A DNA stretch of 33,326 nucleotides from positions 1-33,326 of the forward strand of contig CACPAS010000013.1 in assembly GCA_902632055.1 (NCBI GenBank), given 5' to 3'. Numbering within the stretch: position 1 is the stretch's first letter; each line of letters starts with the position of its first letter. The notes beneath the pieces were generated by a model that saw nothing but the letters and a program-made list of their open reading frames with translations, ran no database searches and was not told the DNA's origin. This stretch comes from an uncultured OCS116 cluster bacterium (lineage in GTDB: Bacteria; Pseudomonadota; Alphaproteobacteria; Rhizobiales; TMED25). Shown here one piece after another: positions 1 through 9,715 of the stretch. The position numbers and the translations under genes are program-made.

Positions 1-1260
1 TTCTTAGATGGGATTGTTGATAATTATGATGACTGGGAAAAAGTTGATGACATATTGGATGTCTGGTTTGAGTCGGGTACAACTCACGCCTTTGTTCTTG
101 AAAATAATCCCGAAACAACTTGGCCAGCTGACATGTACCTTGAAGGAAGTGATCAACACAGAGGATGGTTTCACTCATCTTTATTAGAGAGTAGCCTGAC
201 CAGAGGTCGCGCACCTTATAAATCTGTTTTAACTCACGGCTTTACAATGGATAAAGACGGAAGAAAGATGTCAAAGTCTCTTGGGAATGTGATATCTCCC
301 CAAGATATAGTAAAAAAATATGGAGCAGACATACTAAGGCTTTGGGTAGCATCCACAGATTATACTGATGACCAACGAATTGGTGAAGAGATCTTAAAGT
401 CAATAATTGAAGCTTACAGGAAGATTAGGAATACAATAAGATGGATGCTAGGTGTATTATCAAATTATGATCAGAGTTGGGTTTATGACTATGAGAATTT
501 AGATGAATTAGAGAAATATATGTTGCATAGTTTGACAAAACTTCAAGAGGATGTGCGTGCTGCGTATGAAGCTTACGATTATAAGAGAGTGACAACATTG
601 CTCGTGAATTATATTAACCTAGACCTGTCTGCCTTTTATTTCGACATTAGGAAGGACTCTCTCTATTGTGATCCTTACTCAAGTGAAAAAAGAAGATCAT
701 CTTTATATGTAATCAATATTATATTCAAAACGATTTCAAAATTATATGCACCAATCTTAAGCTTCACAATGGATGAGGTATGGAAAAATTATCCATTTGC
801 TCAGGATAAATCGATTCACCTATCACGATTTGAGATGGTAAATAGTAAATGGAGTAATGAAAATATAAATGAAAAGTGGAACAATGTAAGAAAGTTACGC
901 AAGACCGTAACTGCTGCTCTAGAAATAAAAAGGAGAGATAAAGAAATCGGGTCAAGCCTTGAAGCAGGCACTCAAATTTATCTGAATGATAAAGAAATAA
1001 TAGCTTCCGTCACTGATATCGATCTGGCTGAAATTTGTATCACAAGTAGCTATGAATTGATTAATAAAAAGCCTGATAGTAAGTGTTTTGTTTTGGATGA
1101 GCAGCCTGAAATTGGCGTGATTGTTCGGATTGCAAGTGGTAAGAAATGTAAAAGGTCTTGGAAAGTCACCCAGGATGTCGGTTTGGACTCTGAATACCCA
1201 GAGTTATCCAAGAGAGATGCCGATGCAGTAAGGGAATTTCTGAGTATGAGCCAAAATTAG
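1..1260 (+). CDS. ileS: Isoleucyl-tRNA synthetase, C-terminal portion (5' end outside window)
   Basis: Open frame runs from base 1 (FLDGIVDNYDDWEKVDDILDVWFESG...); contains WFHSSLL and KMSKSLGNVISPQDIVKKYGADILRLW, the class I synthetase KMSKS region typical of IleRS. The listed TTG start at 55 is only the window truncation. Confidence 0.96.
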   Translation, partial: FLDGIVDNYDDWEKVDDILDVWFESGTTHAFVLENNPETTWPADMYLEGSDQHRGWFHSSLLESSLTRGRAPYKSVLTHGFTMDKDGRKMSKSLGNVISPQDIVKKYGADILRLWVASTDYTDDQRIGEEILKSIIEAYRKIRNTIRWMLGVLSNYDQSWVYDYENLDELEKYMLHSLTKLQEDVRAAYEAYDYKRVTTLLVNYINLDLSAFYFDIRKDSLYCDPYSSEKRRSSLYVINIIFKTISKLYAPILSFTMDEVWKNYPFAQDKSIHLSRFEMVNSKWSNENINEKWNNVRKLRKTVTAALEIKRRDKEIGSSLEAGTQIYLNDKEIIASVTDIDLAEICITSSYELINKKPDSKCFVLDEQPEIGVIVRIASGKKCKRSWKVTQDVGLDSEYPELSKRDADAVREFLSMSQN

Positions 1261-1265
1261 TATAG

Positions 1266-1769
1266 ATGAATAAAAACATCTTTAGACTTTTGAGGGAATA
1301 TAAAAAAGAGATCACTGTCTTTACTAGTTTATTTATTATAGATAGGCTTATAAAAGTTTATTTATTGCATTTTCTTCGAGAAAACCAATTAAATTCATAC
1401 AGGCTAAATGACTTCTTTGAAGTGGTTCTTGTTTGGAATAAAGGCGTTAGTTATGGTCTTTTTCCACAAGATGGTTACATGGGACAATTGCTTATTGTAT
1501 TGGTTTCATTAATTATTTGTGTTTGGATAGTAAAATTTATAATAAACTCCGATATTAGATATCGTAAGATAACATTAATCTTAATTATAGCAGGTGCAAC
1601 TTCGAACATAATTGATAGGTTGATTTATGGAGCTGTAGCTGATTTTTTCCACTTTGAAATTGCCAGTTATAGTTGGTATGTCTTCAATATTGCGGATATG
1701 TATATAGTTAGTGGGCTAATAATATTGATCTATGCATTTATTTATCCTAACATTAAAAAAAGCCCTTAA
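1266..1769 (+). CDS. lspA: Lipoprotein signal peptidase (signal peptidase II)
   Basis: 167 aa hydrophobic protein with VWNKGVSYGLF, NIIDRLIYGAVADFF and FNIADMYIVSG (catalytic Asp motifs); directly downstream of ileS. Confidence 0.95.
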   Translation: MNKNIFRLLREYKKEITVFTSLFIIDRLIKVYLLHFLRENQLNSYRLNDFFEVVLVWNKGVSYGLFPQDGYMGQLLIVLVSLIICVWIVKFIINSDIRYRKITLILIIAGATSNIIDRLIYGAVADFFHFEIASYSWYVFNIADMYIVSGLIILIYAFIYPNIKKSP

Positions 1770-1785
1770 ACAAATAGTGTCTATC

Positions 1786-2583
1786 ATGCGCACCTACAAA
1801 TTAAATCGATATTTGCCGCTATTAATTATTTTTTTATTAACCGGGTGTGGTCCGTCATTGAAAGAATTTGTGTCAGCCTCGTCCACTGGGAATGCCTTAC
1901 AGGCCGGCCCACCCGATGAGTTTTTAACCGTTACAAAAAAACCATTGGAAATGCCACCTGATTTCCTTTTGAGACCTCCTTCAGAAGATCAAATAGCCTT
2001 CATAGATGAGCAAAGAAATTTATCTGAGGAAGCAATCTTTGGAGAGAGTGAGGGTACAGAAATCTCTGACGGAGAAGTTTTCATTCTTGAGATGGCTGAC
2101 GCTGATAACGCAAATCCTCAAATCAAAAAAGAATTATATAGTGAAGAAGGCGCTTATGCGAATGAAAGTCTTGCGGAGTATGTTCTGAGACTTAAAGAGG
2201 AGAATAGTCAAATTTTAGATGTGGAGGATGAAATTCGAAGATTAGAGAATGATAACATCATAAAAGATGAGATAAATATGGATAAATCGGATAATAAAAT
2301 CAAAAAAGATAATGTTGTTGTTGAAAGTTTGAACATGAATCAATTTACTCTCCAAAATTTAACTGAGCCTGGGCAATCAGGTAATAACAAAAACATTAAC
2401 TATGATCTCAGGATAGAAGATATTATTGATGTAGGTCCTATAGATAATAAACTTGCCGATGGAGATCCAGCTTCGGATCTAAAGGAAGATGTTAAAACCG
2501 AGGAAATTCCTCCTGTAGATAGAATGCCAACTGTCTTTAAGGGTCTACTTGGGGGATTAAGCAGTGGCTTTGGATTATTTTAA
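1786..2583 (+). CDS. DUF3035-type lipoprotein
   Basis: Start chosen at internal ATG 1786 (MRTYKLNRYLPLLIIFLLTGCGPS), giving a lipobox LTGC; conserved-looking PPDEFLTVTKKPLEMPPDFLLRPPS; follows lspA as in other alphaproteobacteria. Confidence 0.75.
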   Translation: MRTYKLNRYLPLLIIFLLTGCGPSLKEFVSASSTGNALQAGPPDEFLTVTKKPLEMPPDFLLRPPSEDQIAFIDEQRNLSEEAIFGESEGTEISDGEVFILEMADADNANPQIKKELYSEEGAYANESLAEYVLRLKEENSQILDVEDEIRRLENDNIIKDEINMDKSDNKIKKDNVVVESLNMNQFTLQNLTEPGQSGNNKNINYDLRIEDIIDVGPIDNKLADGDPASDLKEDVKTEEIPPVDRMPTVFKGLLGGLSSGFGLF

Positions 2584-2586
2584 CAT

Positions 2587-2614
2587 ACGAACGTTCGTTC
2601 GATAATCGAATGAA
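2587..2614. repeat. Two overlapping palindromes in convergent spacer
   Basis: ACGAACGTTCGT (2587-2598, perfect) and TTCGTTCGATAATCGAATGAA (2594-2614, one G/T wobble) between the DUF3035 gene stop and rsmD stop. Confidence 0.6.
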
Positions 2615-2654
2615 GGTGGGTAGATCAGAATTCGCTATTCTTCTTTTCAATAAC

Positions 2655-3212
2655 TCAATTGAGAATTAGAAAAATTACCTGTGTTTTTCCATAGATCTTT
2701 TTTTCAATTAATTTAAAATTATCGTCTATTTTTAGCTCTTCCCGAATATCATCTTCAATCACTAAAATACCATCCGGTTTAAGAAGATCATTTCTCTTTA
2801 TAAACTCTAGAATATTTTTTATGTATTTCTCTCTATATGGCGGATCCGCGAAGATTAAATCAAATTTTTTTTCAACGAAAAAGGGTCTTTTCCCTCTTAT
2901 ATCCATAATTATATGCTTCGAAAGATCGGATAACCCACAATTTTGAAGGTTTTTTTTGCAAATTAGATGTGAATGACGACTAATATCTAAAAAAAAACAA
3001 AATTCAGAACCTCGAGATAATGACTCAATGCCGAGTGAGCCTGATCCTGAAAATAGATCTAGTGTAGTACATCCTTCAAAATCAAAATTGATCACTCCAT
3101 GCTGAAGTACATTAAATATTGCCATTTTTACTTTATCAGCAGTTGGCCTTATGTTCATGCTTCTTATGCTACTTAATTTTTTACCTTTTGCAGACCCAGA
3201 TATGATACGCAT
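2655..3212 (-). CDS. rsmD: 16S rRNA (guanine966-N2)-methyltransferase
   Basis: MRIISGSAKGKKL N-terminus, LDLFSGSGSLGIESLSRG SAM motif, FADPPY catalytic motif. Confidence 0.93.
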   Translation of the reverse strand: MRIISGSAKGKKLSSIRSMNIRPTADKVKMAIFNVLQHGVINFDFEGCTTLDLFSGSGSLGIESLSRGSEFCFFLDISRHSHLICKKNLQNCGLSDLSKHIIMDIRGKRPFFVEKKFDLIFADPPYREKYIKNILEFIKRNDLLKPDGILVIEDDIREELKIDDNFKLIEKKIYGKTQVIFLILN

Positions 3213-3215
3213 TTT

Positions 3216-3968
3216 CTATCCTGTGAAACCTAATTTTTTTAATTTCATTGAAGCCTCTTTCTTGTTAAGTTCGATAAATTCACCTTTTTTTATCTGACCT
3301 AGTTCAAATGGCCCAAATTTAATTCTGATGAGTCTACTTATTTGAATATTTAAATATTCAAAGATTTTTCTTACTTCACGATTCTTACCCTCAGCAATTT
3401 CAATTGTCAGCCATGAATTAGATTGGCTATGCGAAATCAATTCTGCAGTAATGATATTGTATTTAACGCCATCAATAATCATTTCATTATTTATTTCACC
3501 AATCTTTTCTTTATTAATCATTCCTCTCACTTTAATCTTATATTTCCTTATTATTTTATTTTTTGGATGTTCCATATATCGGGAAAGATCTCCATTATTT
3601 GTAAACAGTAACAGACCTTCCGTATTCAAATCTAGTCTACCAATTGCGATTAAGTGATCTATTTTTGATGGAAGGAGATCAAATACCTCTCTTCTTTTTT
3701 GTGGATCTTTTGATGTTGTTATGTAGCCTTTCGGCTTGTTTAAAAGCCATATTCTTGTGATTTCAAAAGGTTTTATCTTTTTACCATCAATTGAGATTTT
3801 ATCCCTTTGATTTGCGAATGTTGCGGGTGTGTCAATAGTTCTGCCATTCAACTCAACTTTTCCTTCAAAGATAAGTTTTTCGGCATCTCTGCGTGAATAT
3901 GCACCAGCTTTCGAGATTAATTTTGCTATTCTTATATTTTTTGTGTCTTTATTGATATCACTTGGCAT
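3216..3968 (-). CDS. rRNA pseudouridine synthase, RluB/RsuA family
   Basis: S4 domain (RIAKLISKAGAYSRRDAEKLIFEGKVELNG), LNKPKGYITT, IGRLDLNTEGLLLFTNNGDL catalytic motif, EGKNREVRKIFEYL. Confidence 0.92.
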   Translation of the reverse strand: MPSDINKDTKNIRIAKLISKAGAYSRRDAEKLIFEGKVELNGRTIDTPATFANQRDKISIDGKKIKPFEITRIWLLNKPKGYITTSKDPQKRREVFDLLPSKIDHLIAIGRLDLNTEGLLLFTNNGDLSRYMEHPKNKIIRKYKIKVRGMINKEKIGEINNEMIIDGVKYNIITAELISHSQSNSWLTIEIAEGKNREVRKIFEYLNIQISRLIRIKFGPFELGQIKKGEFIELNKKEASMKLKKLGFTG

Positions 3969-4023
3969 AGTACAATTATATGGTGTAATGAATTTATTTT
4001 ATATCTTTTTATGAGAGACTTTT

Positions 4024-4473
4024 ATGAGTTATATGGAGCTTGCTATTGAAGAGGCGATTAAAGCGAAGGTTGTGGGTGAGGTTCCCATCGGTGCATTGGT
4101 TGCACACAAGGATGGGGAAATAATTTCAAGAGCTTATAATTTAACTAAAACAACATATGATCCATCTGCGCATGCTGAGATCAATGCTCTGAGAATGGCT
4201 GCCAAAAAGGTAAAAAATAATATTCTGAAGGATTATGATTTGTATGTCACTCTCGAGCCTTGCCTGATGTGCACTGTTGCGATCTCAAACGCGCGTATCC
4301 GTAGGCTTTACTTTGGCGCGTACGCAAATCAGGTTAATGAATTTTCTTCAAATGAGTCATCGAGATACTTATCCTCTAGCGAATGTAATCATCGCCCTGA
4401 AATATACGGCGGTATTCTTGAAATACAAAATCAGGAGTTAATTAAATCATTCTTTCAATCCAAGAGATTTTAA
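4024..4473 (+). CDS. tadA: tRNA-specific adenosine deaminase
   Basis: 149 aa; HAEINALRMA and PCLMCTVAISNARIRRLYFGA zinc deaminase motifs. Confidence 0.93.
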   Translation: MSYMELAIEEAIKAKVVGEVPIGALVAHKDGEIISRAYNLTKTTYDPSAHAEINALRMAAKKVKNNILKDYDLYVTLEPCLMCTVAISNARIRRLYFGAYANQVNEFSSNESSRYLSSSECNHRPEIYGGILEIQNQELIKSFFQSKRF

Positions 4474-5741
4474 GTGATTTTACTGAGCGCTCTCCAAGCT
4501 ATGTCATTCCGATATATTTTACCTTTGTAGGATATTTTTTCAATCGCTGAATAGGCATGTCTTCTTGCTTCTTCTAATGTATCCGCCATTGAAGTAACAT
4601 TCAGTACTCGACCCCCTGTTGCCGTCAATGCACCATTACTTATTGAAGTCCCAGCATGGAATATTTTCACATTTGGATCTTTTTCTGCTTCTTTTATGCC
4701 ATGTATTTCTGCATTTGTGTTATATTGAGACGGATACCCATTATTGGCTAAGACAACTGTTATTGCTCTCTTTTTTTCCCACTCAAGATTATAGTTCTTT
4801 ATATTTCCATTCATAGTTTCAATTAATAATTCTGTAAAGTCCGACTTCAAAAGCATTAATAACGCTTGGGTTTCAGGATCGCCAAATCTAATATTATACT
4901 CAATTAAGCTTGGTTCATTCTCTTTAACCATGAGACCTGCAAAAAGAATTCCCTTATATTCAATCCCTCTCTTTTTCAGACCATATATTGTTGGTTCTAA
5001 GATTTGCATCATAATCTTATTTTCGAGTTCAGAAGATAACATTGGTGGGGGGCAGTAGGCGCCCATACCACCAGTATTTGGGCCTTCATCTTTATCGAGT
5101 AGGCGTTTGTGGTCTTGGGCCCCTATGAGTGGAAGAATTTCTTTACCATCTGTAATTGCGAAGTAGCTCAGCTCTTCACCATACAAAAAATCTTCAATTA
5201 ATACTGATTGTCCACTTCCAAATTTTCCGTCAAAGATATCTATTAATGAATTATTTGCATCTTTGATATTTTCACAGATTGCAACGCCTTTACCCGCTGC
5301 TAATCCGTCTGCTTTTATGACATATGGCGCCTCAAGTTTCTCTAAATATACGCTTGCTTCGGTTTGATTATTAAACCATTTTGCTTTACCAGTTGGAATA
5401 TTATTTTCAAATGCAATTTCTTTGGTAAATTTTTTTGATGACTCCAGCTTTGATGCTTCCTGACTTGGTGCAAACACATCGATTTTGTCTCCTTTTAAGT
5501 AATCAGAAATACCTTCGCATATTGGGACCTCGGGTCCCACAATCACAAGATCAATATTATTATTTTTAGAAAAATTTTTAATCTCTCTAAAGTTAGATAC
5601 GTCTATATCAATACACTCACAATATTCTCTTATACCCGGGTTGCCTGGTAGGGCAAATAACCGATTGTTATTCGGGCTTTTCGACAAGGCCATTGCGATA
5701 GCATGCTCTCTTCCGCCGCTGCCAATTATTAAGATATTCAT
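4470..5741 (-). CDS. purD: Phosphoribosylamine--glycine ligase
   Basis: 423 aa; MNILIIGSGGREHAIA, YVIKADGLAAGKGV, DPETQALLMLL ATP-grasp motifs. Confidence 0.97.
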   Translation of the reverse strand: MNILIIGSGGREHAIAMALSKSPNNNRLFALPGNPGIREYCECIDIDVSNFREIKNFSKNNNIDLVIVGPEVPICEGISDYLKGDKIDVFAPSQEASKLESSKKFTKEIAFENNIPTGKAKWFNNQTEASVYLEKLEAPYVIKADGLAAGKGVAICENIKDANNSLIDIFDGKFGSGQSVLIEDFLYGEELSYFAITDGKEILPLIGAQDHKRLLDKDEGPNTGGMGAYCPPPMLSSELENKIMMQILEPTIYGLKKRGIEYKGILFAGLMVKENEPSLIEYNIRFGDPETQALLMLLKSDFTELLIETMNGNIKNYNLEWEKKRAITVVLANNGYPSQYNTNAEIHGIKEAEKDPNVKIFHAGTSISNGALTATGGRVLNVTSMADTLEEARRHAYSAIEKISYKGKIYRNDIAWRALSKIT

Positions 5742-5830
5742 TTACCCACAATTTTAGTTACGTCACATTAATTTTACTAATAATATTAGCGTAAAGAATT
5801 ATAATGTTAATTCATAAATAATGGTTTTAA

Positions 5831-7189
5831 ATGATTTTTGTTAATCAAAATATTCGTGAATATGGTGTTATTCAGCTCTCTCATGAGATAAAGAGAAGCC
5901 TCGAAGAAAACTTTGGTTACATAAGGTTGAGAGGAGAGGTATCAGGACTAAGTATAAGCAAGGCAGGACATGTATTTTTATCATTAAAAGAAAAAAATGA
6001 CCTCATAGAGGCGGTTATTTGGCCTGATAAATTTCAAAAATTAGATATAAAGCCACAGGATGGTATGGAAGTAATTGTATCGGGGAAAATTACGACTTAC
6101 TCAAAAGGTAGTAACTCAAAATATCAAATAATGATTGATAATGTCGAGGTTGCGGGTGAAGGGGCATTATTAGCTATTTATGAGAAACTAAAGAAAAGTC
6201 TCCAAGCTGAAGGACTATTTGATAGTTCAAGAAAAAAATTAATTCCAAAATATCCAAAAAATTTACTCATTTTAACCTCCATTAATGGAGCAGTAATTCG
6301 CGATATTTTAAGAATACACAAAGATCGTGGATATCCCATTAATATCAACATCATGGATGTATCGGTTCAAGGTCAAAATTGTCCGATAGAAATTAGTGAG
6401 GCAATAATTGGAGCTAATAAGATAACTAGATCTGCGAAAAGACCGGACGTTATACTTATTGCAAGAGGGGGTGGATCCCTTGAGGATTTATGGGGTTTTA
6501 ATGATGAGTTCCTAGTCAGGGCAGTATGCTCATCGGATATTCCGGTCATTACCGCAATTGGTCACGAAACTGATACAAGTCTAATTGATCTCGCTTCAGA
6601 CTATAGAGCCCCAACCCCTACTGCTGCTGCAGGAGAGTTATTTCCGGAAATTAGTGATGTTAAACGTCAGATTAATCAGGATATCGAAATACTTAACAAG
6701 TTTATTAAAGATAAGTCGGCTAATTTCAACCTCAGATACAACCTTATGGAGCAAAAATTGACCTCTTTTGGAACACAATATCAAAAAGAAAAACTGATCA
6801 ATTTTGAGAGGTTAAGTTCCAAGCTATCAAAGCAAGTGCTTGTCAGTAATATCCAAAATAAGAAATTAAAACAAAATAATCTGAACGAGAAAATTCTGAG
6901 ATTACTTGAGCGGAAACTCTATGATTATTTGAAAAAGCAGGAAATAATTAATTCAGAATTAATATCAAATATAAAAGGTACAATTCGAGATAAGTCTCTT
7001 AGATTGTCAACAAACAGTCGATTATTAGACAGTTTAAATTATAAAAAAACCCTAAATAGGGGCTACGCAATAATAAAAGATCAAAATAAATCAATTGTTG
7101 AAAGTGAAAAAGTTGCAAAACAGCATAAACTAGTAAATATTATGTTCTCGGATGGTGAAATTACTGTAAAAAATCAAAACCATAAATAA
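5831..7189 (+). CDS. xseA: Exodeoxyribonuclease VII large subunit
   Basis: 452 aa; OB-fold start (YIRLRGEVSGLSISKAGHVFLSLKE), IARGGGSLEDLWGFNDEFLVRAV, SDYRAPTPTAAA. Confidence 0.96.
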   Translation: MIFVNQNIREYGVIQLSHEIKRSLEENFGYIRLRGEVSGLSISKAGHVFLSLKEKNDLIEAVIWPDKFQKLDIKPQDGMEVIVSGKITTYSKGSNSKYQIMIDNVEVAGEGALLAIYEKLKKSLQAEGLFDSSRKKLIPKYPKNLLILTSINGAVIRDILRIHKDRGYPININIMDVSVQGQNCPIEISEAIIGANKITRSAKRPDVILIARGGGSLEDLWGFNDEFLVRAVCSSDIPVITAIGHETDTSLIDLASDYRAPTPTAAAGELFPEISDVKRQINQDIEILNKFIKDKSANFNLRYNLMEQKLTSFGTQYQKEKLINFERLSSKLSKQVLVSNIQNKKLKQNNLNEKILRLLERKLYDYLKKQEIINSELISNIKGTIRDKSLRLSTNSRLLDSLNYKKTLNRGYAIIKDQNKSIVESEKVAKQHKLVNIMFSDGEITVKNQNHK

Positions 7190-7199
7190 AAGAAGTGAG

Positions 7200-7415
7200 A
7201 TGATTGAAAAAAACAAAAATATTGTAGATGATCAGCGGGCAAAGTTAAGATACTCAGACGGTGAGTTTGATGTATTAGTTGATGGGCAATACGTTGTGTG
7301 CGCAGAAACAGGAAATAGGATTAATATAAGTGATCTAAAATACTGGTCAGTTGAAAGACAGGAGCCATACGAGAGTGCAGAGGCAGCCTTAGCTAGTTAC
7401 AAAAAAAATACTTAA
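7200..7415 (+). CDS. DUF2093 family small protein
   Basis: 71 aa; AKLRYSDGEFDVLVDGQYVVCAETGNRINISDLKYWSVERQEPYESAEAALASY matches the DUF2093 pattern as I recall it; downstream of xseA. Confidence 0.8.
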   Translation: MIEKNKNIVDDQRAKLRYSDGEFDVLVDGQYVVCAETGNRINISDLKYWSVERQEPYESAEAALASYKKNT

Positions 7416-7416
7416 A

Positions 7417-8412
7417 TTAATTTACGGATTTTTGTGAAATATACCTTACCAGATCATCAGCATAATCTATTTTAATAGAGATATCTAAAACATCTACCAA
7501 ATCACGAAGCTGTCTGTTCGGATCATTTACATTATTAAATCTAATGTAGTCTTTTGAGGTAGTCAATAAAGTGTATTTGTCATACTTCTGCGCAATTTCA
7601 AGTAAATGTCTCACATCATCTCTTCTGTATTGGTAGTGATTTGGATAGGTCAAATCTTGGATACTTTTTATGTTAATTTTTTTCAGTGTATTATAAAATT
7701 TTTCAGGCATACCAATTCCTGTAAATGTGACTCTCTCTGACCTATCATTATTTCTTGTTCGATATTCTGTTTTTGCTGAAATACAATGTTTTTTAAAATT
7801 TTTGATCTTTTTGATTATTCTTTCATCAGTTTTTTCTTCATCGATCAGAATTAATATATCAGCCATGTTCAGCGCAGAGTCAAATGAGCCTTGCAAATCA
7901 CCAGCTGGAAACTGCCTTAGATTTATTTTTGGTATATTCCCGTCAATTACTAAAACATTTATTTTATTTTTGATTGATACATCCCTATACCCATCATCAG
8001 ATACAATGAAGTCATATATATTATGTGCATTCGCAATCTCCAAGGCCGCCTTTCTTTTTTTTGATACAAATGTGTCACAAAACTTCGATAAGAGTAGGGG
8101 CTCATCTCCAACATCGATCGATGTATGGTTTTTATTTATGAGAACAGGATATTTAATTTTTCCCTTGTGACCCTTTGATATTGCTGATATTTTTTTATTT
8201 TGTTTTAACAGTATTTTTTGTACTGCGATTACAACCGGCGTCTTGCCTCCACCTCCAATTATAGGGCTACCGACACAAATTACAGGTGCTTTTGAGTAGT
8301 ATGGTTTTTGTATTTTATAACCATACTTAGAAACAAAATTATAAATGAGTCCTATTGGAATCAATGCATATGTAAGAAGTGATATGTTATTCCAAAATTT
8401 AGGTCGTCTCAC
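7417..8412 (-). CDS. lpxK: Tetraacyldisaccharide 4'-kinase
   Basis: 331 aa, GTG start; VGSPIIGGGGKTPVV Walker A-type motif, VSDDGYRD motif. Confidence 0.93.
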   Translation of the reverse strand: MRRPKFWNNISLLTYALIPIGLIYNFVSKYGYKIQKPYYSKAPVICVGSPIIGGGGKTPVVIAVQKILLKQNKKISAISKGHKGKIKYPVLINKNHTSIDVGDEPLLLSKFCDTFVSKKRKAALEIANAHNIYDFIVSDDGYRDVSIKNKINVLVIDGNIPKINLRQFPAGDLQGSFDSALNMADILILIDEEKTDERIIKKIKNFKKHCISAKTEYRTRNNDRSERVTFTGIGMPEKFYNTLKKINIKSIQDLTYPNHYQYRRDDVRHLLEIAQKYDKYTLLTTSKDYIRFNNVNDPNRQLRDLVDVLDISIKIDYADDLVRYISQKSVN

Positions 8413-9704
8413 CGAATTTCTCCGAGTTCAGAATTTAGGATATTAAATATTTCATCCTCAACAATTGCTTTTTTCTTATTTATCATTGTATTAATATTTT
8501 GAAGGGTATCCTGTGTTTCATTTGGTTGCCCAATGAAATCCTCAATTTTTTTTATAAGTGCATTTGCGTTATTGGCTAAAAAAGAACATCTGAGTTTATC
8601 TAAAGATCCGTAAATATCATTAAAATTTTGAATATTTTTTCCATGCAATACAATGCAATTTTTTTGTATTGCTTCAATTGGATTATGACCACCAATATTA
8701 TCAAAAGAGCCACCTATTATTGCTATCTTAGATAGTTCAAAATAAGTGCCCAAAATCCCAACTTCATTAACGATTAAGAAATTATTATTTGGTTTTAGCT
8801 CGTAATTTGGCAAGTATGACCAGCTATGGTCATGATCGTCGATGATGGAAATCATTTTATTGCATGTTTCCGGGTGTCTTGGCGCAAAAATACATACTGC
8901 ATTCGGATGTTTTTCTAGGAGCTCTCTGTGCAAATCATAGAATAATTGAGTTTCATTTTCGTGCACGGATGCCGCAATATATACAAATTTATTGTTTAAT
9001 TTATTTCTGAGATATTCATATTCCTTCATGTTTGTTCTTAGTGGAGTATTTGCATATTTTATATTCTCAGATAATATTATATTTGACTGACCTAGCAGCT
9101 TATATCTCTGATGGGTATCACTATCCTGACACGAAATCAATTTTGGTATGGAAAGTATTCTATCTGCTAATAATTTTATCTTATACCACCTTTTGAAGCT
9201 TCGGTCAGACATCCTCGCATTCATTAGATATAATGGTGTGCGTCTCCGATCAAGCTCTAGATAGTAATTAGGCCAGATCTCTGACTCCATGAAAATAGAT
9301 AGGACTGGAGACCAATAATTTAAAAATCTTTTTACAAATTTTCTTACATCTAATGGCAAGAACTGATGAATAATTCTCTCATTTGCATTATCGTTTAAAA
9401 TTTTCTCGGATGACAATGTTGCTGTGGTAAATAAAATACATATTTCCTTATCATGTTTCAAAATAATTTTAGCTACACTCAGTCCAGAGTAAGCCTCACC
9501 AATACTTACTGCATGTATCCATATGATTTTCTTATCAATATCGGGTTTTAATGGAAAATTTTGTGCGAGTTTTTGTGTAAAGCTTTTTTGAGTTTCCTTA
9601 GATCTAGCTCTACGTATTGACATGTAAATGTATGCAAAGATTAAAAATAAGTTTGTCAAAAAAACATAAATTGAGATCGCGAAATTTTGAAATATTTTTT
9701 TCAT
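8409..9704 (-). CDS. waaA: 3-deoxy-D-manno-octulosonic acid (Kdo) transferase
   Basis: 431 aa; IWIHAVSIGEAYSG, MESEIWPNYYLELDRRRTPLYLMNARMS, GGSFDNIGGHNPIEAI; 4-nt overlap with lpxK. Confidence 0.94.
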   Translation of the reverse strand: MKKIFQNFAISIYVFLTNLFLIFAYIYMSIRRARSKETQKSFTQKLAQNFPLKPDIDKKIIWIHAVSIGEAYSGLSVAKIILKHDKEICILFTTATLSSEKILNDNANERIIHQFLPLDVRKFVKRFLNYWSPVLSIFMESEIWPNYYLELDRRRTPLYLMNARMSDRSFKRWYKIKLLADRILSIPKLISCQDSDTHQRYKLLGQSNIILSENIKYANTPLRTNMKEYEYLRNKLNNKFVYIAASVHENETQLFYDLHRELLEKHPNAVCIFAPRHPETCNKMISIIDDHDHSWSYLPNYELKPNNNFLIVNEVGILGTYFELSKIAIIGGSFDNIGGHNPIEAIQKNCIVLHGKNIQNFNDIYGSLDKLRCSFLANNANALIKKIEDFIGQPNETQDTLQNINTMINKKKAIVEDEIFNILNSELGEIR

Positions 9705-9715
9705 TTTTTTATAGA

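Noticed and set aside
55-60. TTG start of ileS
   Set aside because: Frame is open from base 1 with IleRS-like sequence, so the gene is truncated by the window.
2593-2600. LexA box suggested by GTTCGTTC
   Set aside because: The alphaproteobacterial SOS box is GTTC-N7-GTTC; here the repeats are directly adjacent, and the site is 3' of both neighbouring genes.
7727-8170. 147-aa plus-strand ORF
   Set aside because: Antisense to lpxK, whose motifs are clear on the minus strand; translation is Ser/Phe/Ile-rich without motifs.
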